Origin: an uncultured Clostridia bacterium
Lineage (GTDB): Bacteria; Bacillota_A; Clostridia; TANB77; CAG-508
Reading direction: 5' to 3'
Assembly: GCA_944393295.1 (NCBI GenBank)
Contig: CALXZR010000022.1
Location: 1-16,194, forward strand
Length of the DNA stretch: 16,194 bases
Part shown: positions 7,997-13,339 of the stretch, piece after piece
Layout of the letters: every line of letters begins with the position of its first letter
Position numbering within the stretch: position 1 is the stretch's first letter
Position numbers and translations under genes: made by a program
The notes under the pieces: model-generated
The model's input: only the letters and a program-made list of their open reading frames with translations
Databases searched by the model: none
Told to the model about the DNA's origin: nothing

Positions 7997-8315
7997 AAGT
8001 GAAGGATATAAATCTTTTGCAATTATTGGAAAAGATATGTATGAATGTAAAGATATTAAAAAAAGAATTGATAAATATATTGAAAATGTTAAATTAATAA
8101 AAAGTAAGGATTCCGAGTATTTTGCAGGAATATCTGTGCTTCCATCTTATTTAGCAAAAGGCTTAGAATTTGATGCTGTAATGCTATATAATGTTGATGA
8201 AAATACCTACAAAAATGAAATTTTAGATATAAAACTACTTTATGTAGCAATTACTAGAGCAATGAGTAAATTAGACGCTTATTATATAGAAAATTTAACA
8301 GAATTATTAAAATAG
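7887..8315 (+). CDS. HelD-like helicase, C-terminal part (second frame of the split gene)
   Basis: The continuation of the helicase, one base out of phase with the upstream piece. From GEPVIYGKDSI onward it reads as the HelD RecA-2 region: LPSYLAKGLEFDAVMLYN is motif V and LLYVAITRAMSKL (TATGTAGCAATTACTAGAGC starts at 8241) is motif VI, which supplies the arginine finger. A frame stop at 7872-7874 lies just before, and the first codons (TTG at 7887) have no Shine-Dalgarno, so I do not believe it is translated on its own. Dropping one A from the A7 run at 7875-7881 fuses the two frames as LEKRILLFGEPV. A two-base deletion nearer 7895 would explain it equally well. The piece is best treated as part of one gene, either a real recent pseudogene or a base error. 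Confidence 0.85.
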   Translation: MLFGEPVIYGKDSIHILKKANEKEIIEDIVKRIKQYKSEGYKSFAIIGKDMYECKDIKKRIDKYIENVKLIKSKDSEYFAGISVLPSYLAKGLEFDAVMLYNVDENTYKNEILDIKLLYVAITRAMSKLDAYYIENLTELLK

Positions 8316-8355
8316 AATTGATATATTACAAAATTATAAAAAATTTTCTAAGAAA

Positions 8356-8384
8356 TTGATAAAAAAGAAACATTATGATATACT
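8356..8384 (+). promoter_or_regulatory. Probable extended -10 promoter of the 835-residue protein gene
   Basis: TTGATA at 8356-8361, a 17-base spacer, and TATACT at 8379-8384 preceded by TGA at 8376-8378. It lies about 40 bases after the helicase stop and 43 bases before the GTG start. No convincing terminator separates it from the helicase gene. Confidence 0.55.
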
Positions 8385-8426
8385 TGTCGTTAAGATTTAT
8401 AGAGATATTTTTAGGGGGAAAAAAGC

Positions 8427-10934
8427 GTGGAAAAATACACAAAAGAGGATTTACTTACAAAATTAAAATATTTAGGTATAGATAAGGATGAGATACCAGA
8501 ATATTTAAAAGATTTTAAGCCAATATCATTTAATACAACTAGACTTAATAATGATAAAGTACATAGAGTGTTTCAATTTATACCAATAGATAAAATACAA
8601 ATACTTTTAACACCTTGTTTAAGAAGTGACGATATAAGGGATAAATATTCAAAAGCAGTTCCTCTTGGTCGTTTTTTTAACCCTACAGGAAATGAAGATG
8701 ATATTGAAAGATATGCAACCTTGCTAAAGATTTTTAACAAACTTTCAATAGCAGATGTAGAAAATGTAGCTACAATTCAAAAAGAGTTGGAAAAAACAGA
8801 GCCATTTAGAGTAAAATATAATAAAGATCATTTATGGCAAATATATTATTCAGAAACAGATGATAGTTATTTTATGCTAGTATGTACAAAAGAAGAAACT
8901 TTTGCTGAATTTTTCTATTTATTAAAAAAGAAAATAGAATTTGCAGAAAATAAAAGAGTAAAAATTGCACCAAAAGTATTTGTTCCTATAAATTATATGA
9001 ATTATAGTGGTGAATTTTTAACTCGTGATGAGATTACAGATATAGAAAACTATTTATGGCTTTTTACAAAAAACTGGCCTTTAATTTTTGAAGTATATGA
9101 TAAAAACAGAAAAATGTCTCTTCAAGTAATAGGAGATACTTTTGTATATAAAAACGTAAAAAGTACATATAAAGTTAAGCTTGTAAATGCAGAAGAAGCA
9201 ATTAAATTTTATAAACTTTTAAAAGCTTTATTTATAATGCAAACAGAGATTAAAGACCATTTTAAATTTACTACTAAAATAGATAGTAAAAATTGTTTAG
9301 AATTGTATATGGGAAAAATAAGAGTAAGCTACGATAATTTAGAAGAATTTATAAGAAGTGAATATCTAATAGCTACAGAAGAAATGAAAAGTCAAGCTGA
9401 AAATTGCAATGAGCTAGAAGCTAAACTATCAAAATTACAAAAAAAATCTAAAAATAAAGAAAAAGAGTATTTAGATAAACAAAAAGAAATATCAACTTAT
9501 TTAGAGTACAAAAAAACTTTTTTTGGAAAAGTAAAATTTTTCTTTAAGGGAACAAAAGTAGCAAAAGTAAAAGAATCTATAGAAGAAAAAATTGGAGCTG
9601 ATAAAAGTTTAGAAAATGAAAAAAAAGCAGAAATTATTTCCGCAGAAAGCTTTTTAAAAGAGAAAAATTATTATACTTTGGAAGACTTAGTTACAATTTA
9701 CCATGTAAAAGAAAAAAATGATAGACAAATTAAAAATATTATGCAAGATATAAAAGCAATTAACCTAAAGATTGAAAATCTTACTAGCAAAGTTAAAAAT
9801 GCTACATTATATATTAATGAAATTGACAAACATAGAAAAAGTATATTTGATTTTTGGAAATTTGCAAATAAAGATGAAAAATTATCTTTAGAGATGGGAA
9901 ATACAGAAAACAAAAATCAAGATACTATGCAAATAAAAAAGGCTTTTGATTTAGAAATGGACTTTGAAAAGCTAGGAATTGAAATAGATAGACTTCAAAG
10001 AACAAGACTTTCAAAAGAAGAATTAGATAGTTTATTTATAGCTAAAACAAATTTACTATATATTTTAAATATGCTTAGATTAAACGAAATGGATAAAGGA
10101 GCTTTAGAAATAGCTTTATATGCATTGAAAGAGGAATTTAATCAAAATCGTCTATACATTGATACAGAGACTTTTGACATTTTTGGAAATATAGAAAATG
10201 ATAGTAGAAAATTAAAGTATATAGGTAGTAAAAGTCATAGAGAAAATGAAAAAAGTAAATTTAAAATTTTAAATATAAATAGAAAAATTGATATCTTTGA
10301 TTTTACAGAAAGATTGCAAAGCATTGTAAACTATTTGCAAGGAGCTATTCCTAAAATGCATTCTAAATATGATATGCCATTGTATAAAGTAGTTCCGATT
10401 ACAGAGAGAATTAATGATAAATCTTTTGATATTTTTAATATGGATGTAGAAAATGAATTAGAAAATTATCAAGATAATGGAGAAGGAGCTTTAAATTTAA
10501 TAAAAATTAATTTTAAAGAAAATATGCCACTTTTATACTATTCTAATATTGCTTTTTTTGATAATAATAGTCAAACACTTCCAGAAGGAATGGATTTATC
10601 TACAAATGTTTTAATAGATTGCCAAAAATTTGATTTTAAACAAGTTTCAAAGACTAAATTTAGAACTAATAATTATTTTAATGAAAAAGATAATCTGATA
10701 TGTCCGAAATCAAAAGATATATTAGTTTTTGAATATGATGTTGAATTGAAAAAGAAAGAAGAAAAAGTAAATAACGAAAACAAAAACGAAGATGCAGAAA
10801 ATAAAAAAGAAGAAGAGACTAAAATTGATAATAATGAAGAAGCTAAAATAGAAGAGAAAAATCAAGAACATACTGAAACAAAAGATAAACATAAGAAAAA
10901 AGCTAAAGAGAAAAATTTAAAACAAGAAGATTAA
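8427..10934 (+). CDS. Large coiled-coil protein of unknown function
   Basis: An 835-residue protein I do not recognise. The start is a GTG (VEKYTKEDLLTK) with an AGGGGG site at 8413-8418, 8 bases upstream. I see no signal peptide or convincing membrane helix, so it is probably cytosolic. The N-terminal ~300 residues look globular, with aromatic-rich beta-type stretches (for example SETDDSYFMLVC). Residues about 312-485 are Lys/Glu-rich heptad-like coiled coil with a short basic-aromatic interruption (FFGKVKFFFKGTKVAK). A mixed helical domain follows (about 500-640), then a second globular part ending about 770. The last ~60 residues are a disordered Lys/Glu/Asn tail resembling that of the trigger factor in this window. 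No nucleotide-binding or catalytic motif is visible. Only 16 bases separate it from deoB, so the two are probably cotranscribed. Confidence 0.8.
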   Translation: MEKYTKEDLLTKLKYLGIDKDEIPEYLKDFKPISFNTTRLNNDKVHRVFQFIPIDKIQILLTPCLRSDDIRDKYSKAVPLGRFFNPTGNEDDIERYATLLKIFNKLSIADVENVATIQKELEKTEPFRVKYNKDHLWQIYYSETDDSYFMLVCTKEETFAEFFYLLKKKIEFAENKRVKIAPKVFVPINYMNYSGEFLTRDEITDIENYLWLFTKNWPLIFEVYDKNRKMSLQVIGDTFVYKNVKSTYKVKLVNAEEAIKFYKLLKALFIMQTEIKDHFKFTTKIDSKNCLELYMGKIRVSYDNLEEFIRSEYLIATEEMKSQAENCNELEAKLSKLQKKSKNKEKEYLDKQKEISTYLEYKKTFFGKVKFFFKGTKVAKVKESIEEKIGADKSLENEKKAEIISAESFLKEKNYYTLEDLVTIYHVKEKNDRQIKNIMQDIKAINLKIENLTSKVKNATLYINEIDKHRKSIFDFWKFANKDEKLSLEMGNTENKNQDTMQIKKAFDLEMDFEKLGIEIDRLQRTRLSKEELDSLFIAKTNLLYILNMLRLNEMDKGALEIALYALKEEFNQNRLYIDTETFDIFGNIENDSRKLKYIGSKSHRENEKSKFKILNINRKIDIFDFTERLQSIVNYLQGAIPKMHSKYDMPLYKVVPITERINDKSFDIFNMDVENELENYQDNGEGALNLIKINFKENMPLLYYSNIAFFDNNSQTLPEGMDLSTNVLIDCQKFDFKQVSKTKFRTNNYFNEKDNLICPKSKDILVFEYDVELKKKEEKVNNENKNEDAENKKEEETKIDNNEEAKIEEKNQEHTETKDKHKKKAKEKNLKQED

Positions 10935-10950
10935 GGAGAATAACTTATAT

Positions 10951-12126
10951 ATGGGAAGAATTAATATTATTGTTTTGGATAGTTTTGGTGTTGGAGAATT
11001 ACCAGACGCTAAAGACTATAATGATGTAGGAAGTAATACATTAGAAAGCATCTATGCTAATACTAACCTAAAATTGCCAAATATGAAGAAATTAGGTTTA
11101 TACAATATTAACGGCTTGAATATACCAGAAAAAGAGGAATTTTGTATTGGTTGCTATGGAAAAGCAAATGAATTAAGCAAAGGAAAAAATAGTCCAGTAG
11201 GACATTGGGAAATATGTGGAGCAGTAACAGAAGTAGCTTTTTCAACCTTCCCAAATGGTTTTCCACAAAAATTACTAGACTTAATTTCAGAAAAAGCAGG
11301 AATACCAGGTTTTATTTGCAATAGAAGAGGCTCTGGTACAGAACTTTTAAAAAAATATGGAGAAGAATCTGTAAAAACTAGAAAGCCTATAGTATATACT
11401 TCGGCAGATAGTGTATTTCAAATTGCTGCACACGAAGATGTATATTCTGTAGAGGAATTATACAATATTTGCAAAATTTCTAGAAATATAATAGATGAAT
11501 ATAACTATAATATTGGTACTATAATAGCTAGACCTTTTGTAGGAACTTGCAATGAAGATTATAAAAGAACTTACAATAGAAGAGATTTTGAAGCTACAAC
11601 TTTTGGTACAACTTTGCTAGATAGACTTGTAGAAAATGGTAAAAAGGTATATGCCATAGGAAAAATAGAAGATTTATTTGGTGGTAGAGGAATTACTAAA
11701 GCAGTACACACACAAGGCAATACTGATGGAATAGAAAAAAATATAGAAGCTTTAAAAGATAATGGCTATGATTTTATTTTTACAAATTTAGTTGATTTTG
11801 ATATGCTATATGGACATAGAAATGATGTAGAAGGATATGCTAAGGCTTTAGAAGAATTTGACTCGAAATTACCAGAAATAATAGAAAATTTAAGAGCAGA
11901 TGATATTTTAATTATTACAGCTGACCATGGCTGTGATCCAGTAACTACAAGCACAGACCATTCTAGAGAGTATATACCAATTTTGGTATATGGAAAAAGC
12001 TTAAAACAAAATGTAGATTTAGGAGTTAGAGAAACATATGCAGATATTTCGGCAACAATCCTAGATATATATGGTTTAGAAAAGCTTAAATATGGAACAA
12101 GTTTTAAAAAAGAAATATTAAATTAA
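10951..12126 (+). CDS. deoB: Phosphopentomutase DeoB
   Basis: Alkaline-phosphatase-superfamily mutase that interconverts ribose 1-phosphate (or the 2-deoxy form) and the 5-phosphate in nucleoside salvage. At 391 residues it is full length. Judged against the Bacillus cereus enzyme from memory, the two-metal site is intact: Asp10 in LDSFGVGELPDA, Asp284 and His289 in VDFDMLYGH, Asp325-His326 in TADHG, and His337 in TDHSREY. The segment around the phosphorylated residue differs. The usual GKDT-x-TGHWE reads GKNSPVGHWE, which places Ser81 at the nucleophilic Thr and Asn80 at the preceding Asp. Ser can replace Thr chemically, so activity is plausible but unproven. AAGGAG (10933-10938) overlaps the preceding stop and lies 12 bases from the ATG, suggesting cotranscription with the upstream gene. 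A strong terminator follows. Confidence 0.95.
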   Translation: MGRINIIVLDSFGVGELPDAKDYNDVGSNTLESIYANTNLKLPNMKKLGLYNINGLNIPEKEEFCIGCYGKANELSKGKNSPVGHWEICGAVTEVAFSTFPNGFPQKLLDLISEKAGIPGFICNRRGSGTELLKKYGEESVKTRKPIVYTSADSVFQIAAHEDVYSVEELYNICKISRNIIDEYNYNIGTIIARPFVGTCNEDYKRTYNRRDFEATTFGTTLLDRLVENGKKVYAIGKIEDLFGGRGITKAVHTQGNTDGIEKNIEALKDNGYDFIFTNLVDFDMLYGHRNDVEGYAKALEEFDSKLPEIIENLRADDILIITADHGCDPVTTSTDHSREYIPILVYGKSLKQNVDLGVRETYADISATILDIYGLEKLKYGTSFKKEILN

Positions 12127-12139
12127 TTAAAAAATATTA

Positions 12140-12210
12140 AAAAAATACTTGCTAATTATGCGTTATAGAGTTATAATTCTAAATGTGTAATTTAGCAAGT
12201 ATTTTTTTTT
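12140..12210 (+). terminator. Strong terminator of deoB with a 36-base loop
   Basis: AAAAAATACTTGCTAA (12140-12155) is perfectly complementary to TTAGCAAGTATTTTTT (12192-12207), a 16-bp stem with no mismatch, ending in nine T. The loop is unusually long at 36 bases and holds a -10 element (see the overlapping promoter entry). Confidence 0.88.
12149..12177 (+). promoter_or_regulatory. Probable promoter of tRNA-Leu, nested in the deoB terminator
   Basis: TTGCTA (12149-12154) lies in the left arm of the terminator and TATAAT (12172-12177) in its loop, with a 17-base spacer. The start would fall near 12184, after the left arm, so transcripts from it cannot form the terminator hairpin and would reach the tRNA at 12244. 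There is no other good promoter between deoB and the tRNA. Confidence 0.6.
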
Positions 12211-12243
12211 AGTAATACCAAAGCTAAAAAAATAATACAATAT

Positions 12244-12326
12244 GCCGATGTGGCGGAACTGGCAGACGCACTGGACTCAAAATCCAGCGGGAAACCATAA
12301 GGGTTCGAGTCCCTTCATCGGCACCA
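12244..12326 (+). tRNA. tRNA-Leu (anticodon CAA), CCA encoded
   Basis: The acceptor stem GCCGATG (12244-12250) pairs with CATCGGC (12316-12322), followed by discriminator A and an encoded CCA. The anticodon stem CTGGA/TCCAG (12271-12275, 12283-12287) encloses the loop CTCAAAA, giving anticodon CAA at 12278-12280, which reads UUG. The T arm is AAGGG-TTCGAGT-CCCTT. The extended variable region (about 12288-12298) between the anticodon and T arms fits a class II leucine tRNA. Confidence 0.95.
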
Positions 12327-12334
12327 ATGATGTT

Positions 12335-12360
12335 TCTGTTCGAACTGTTTATAGAACAGA
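12335..12360 (+). repeat. Inverted repeat just 3' of the tRNA
   Basis: TCTGTTC (12335-12341) and GAACAGA (12354-12360) form a 7-bp stem around 12 bases, starting 9 bases after the tRNA CCA end. No T-run follows. It may act in 3' trailer processing of the tRNA precursor. Confidence 0.4.
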
Positions 12361-12367
12361 GAGATAC

Positions 12368-12405
12368 AAAAATCAATCGGAAAATAAAATCTGGTTGATT
12401 TTTTT
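12368..12405 (+). terminator. Terminator of the tRNA-Leu transcript
   Basis: AAAAATCAA (12368-12376) pairs with TTGATTTTT (12395-12403), with seven consecutive T at 12399-12405. It lies about 40 bases after the tRNA. Confidence 0.8.
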
Positions 12406-12483
12406 GTTGCCTAAAAACAATATCAAAATCATCCAAACGAAAGGATGGTGTAAAAATAGGTTTATAGTTATTCTGTGTTTATA

Positions 12484-12512
12484 TTGTAAAATAACATAAA
12501 ATGTGATAAACT
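12484..12512 (+). promoter_or_regulatory. Possible promoter of the LOG-family gene
   Basis: TTGTAA at 12484-12489, a 17-base spacer, and TAAACT at 12507-12512 preceded by TGA. It is weaker than the others but has the same TGTGATA context as the tig promoter. The rest of the 12406-12579 gap holds only a short CATCC/GGATG hairpin around 12428-12446. Confidence 0.45.
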
Positions 12513-12579
12513 ACAAATTAAATAAATGTGCAAAAATAACTGATTAAATAATTATTTAACGAAAGGAGTTTGGCATATT

Positions 12580-13140
12580 ATGAATATTTTTGTAGGCTGT
12601 TCATCAAGGAATACTGAGAATGAAATTTACAATAGAATAGCTGAAGAAATAGGCAAATTTATTGTAAAAGAAGGTCACAATTTCGTTTTTGGTGGTTGTG
12701 CTTTGGGACTAATGGGAAAAATTTATGCAATAGTATCTAACGCACCAGAAAGCGAAATCATTATCACTATCGCAAAAGCATATGCAGATGATTTAAAGTT
12801 TCTTTCGTACAGTAAAGCATATATGTTTGATACTGTAAACGAAAGAAAAAATGCTTTTATTGATTTAGCTGATGTAATGATTTTTATACCAGGTGGAATT
12901 GGAACTATTGATGAATTACTAACAGCAATCGAAACAAGAAGAAACCACGAGCATAGTGTACCAATTATAATAATAAACGGAAATGGATTTTTTAACAAAT
13001 TATTGAGTATGCTAGAACAAATTTATGATGAGGGCTTTGCGGATTCTAAAAATCGCCAGTTATATTTTGTGGCTGATACGGTAGATGAAGCTATTGAATA
13101 CTTGTCAGAGTTATCAAAAGAATCCAATGATAATTATTAA
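12580..13140 (+). CDS. LOG / TIGR00730-family Rossmann-fold protein
   Basis: A 186-residue protein of the family annotated as 'lysine decarboxylase-like' or cytokinin riboside 5'-monophosphate phosphoribohydrolase (LOG). Characterised members hydrolyse nucleoside 5'-monophosphates to a free base and ribose 5-phosphate. The hallmark PGGxGTxxE is PGGIGTIDE at 104-112, and the active-site Arg-Lys pair is NERK at 87-90. The nucleotide-binding glycine loop, usually GGGxxGLMG, reads GGCALGLMG at 38-46, with Cys for the third Gly. The length is normal. AAAGGAG (12562-12568) lies 11 bases before the ATG. It appears monocistronic, with a terminator about 50 bases downstream. A role in nucleotide salvage is likely, but the substrate cannot be read from the sequence. 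Confidence 0.85.
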   Translation: MNIFVGCSSRNTENEIYNRIAEEIGKFIVKEGHNFVFGGCALGLMGKIYAIVSNAPESEIIITIAKAYADDLKFLSYSKAYMFDTVNERKNAFIDLADVMIFIPGGIGTIDELLTAIETRRNHEHSVPIIIINGNGFFNKLLSMLEQIYDEGFADSKNRQLYFVADTVDEAIEYLSELSKESNDNY

Positions 13141-13190
13141 GGAGGAAATTTAAAAAAACGGCTTCCGTGAAAAGTTAGCCAACAGACAAG

Positions 13191-13231
13191 CAGAATGTAT
13201 CATCTTTTAAAGGTGGTACATTTTGTTTTTT
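13191..13231 (+). terminator. Intrinsic terminator after the LOG-family gene
   Basis: CAGAATGTATCATC (13191-13204) pairs with GGTGGTACATTTTG (13212-13225) over 14 bp including three G-T wobbles, with a 7-base loop and six T at 13226-13231. Confidence 0.85.
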
Positions 13232-13273
13232 AGAAATTTATTGTAAACCGAAAAAATTAAATTTATATAATGA

Positions 13274-13303
13274 TTGTAAAAAAATATAATTATATGATAA
13301 AAT
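13274..13303 (+). promoter_or_regulatory. Probable promoter of the GH10-like/PHP operon
   Basis: TTGTAA at 13274-13279, an 18-base spacer, and TAAAAT at 13298-13303 preceded by TGA. An upstream alternative is TTGTAA (13241) with TATAAT (13266-13271), but its 19-base spacer is long. Either gives a short leader to the ATG at 13340. Confidence 0.5.
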
Positions 13304-13339
13304 TATTATTAATATTAAAGATTAAAGTAAGGTGAAAAA

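Noticed and set aside
12224..12436. Open frame on the minus strand across the tRNA
   Set aside because: It is antisense to a confident tRNA-Leu gene and its terminator. Its GADEGTRTL-type peptide is the well-known spurious translation of the reverse strand of such tRNAs.
12242..12499. Open frame on the plus strand through the tRNA
   Set aside because: It overlaps the whole tRNA and its terminator, and there is no sensible ribosome binding site or protein-like composition.
13205..13225. AAAGGTGGTAC resembling the T-box sequence of T-box riboswitches
   Set aside because: It forms the right arm of a simple terminator directly followed by T's, whereas in a T-box it precedes the terminator. No long stem I leader fits in the 90 bases available, and the downstream gene is not an aminoacyl-tRNA or amino-acid gene.
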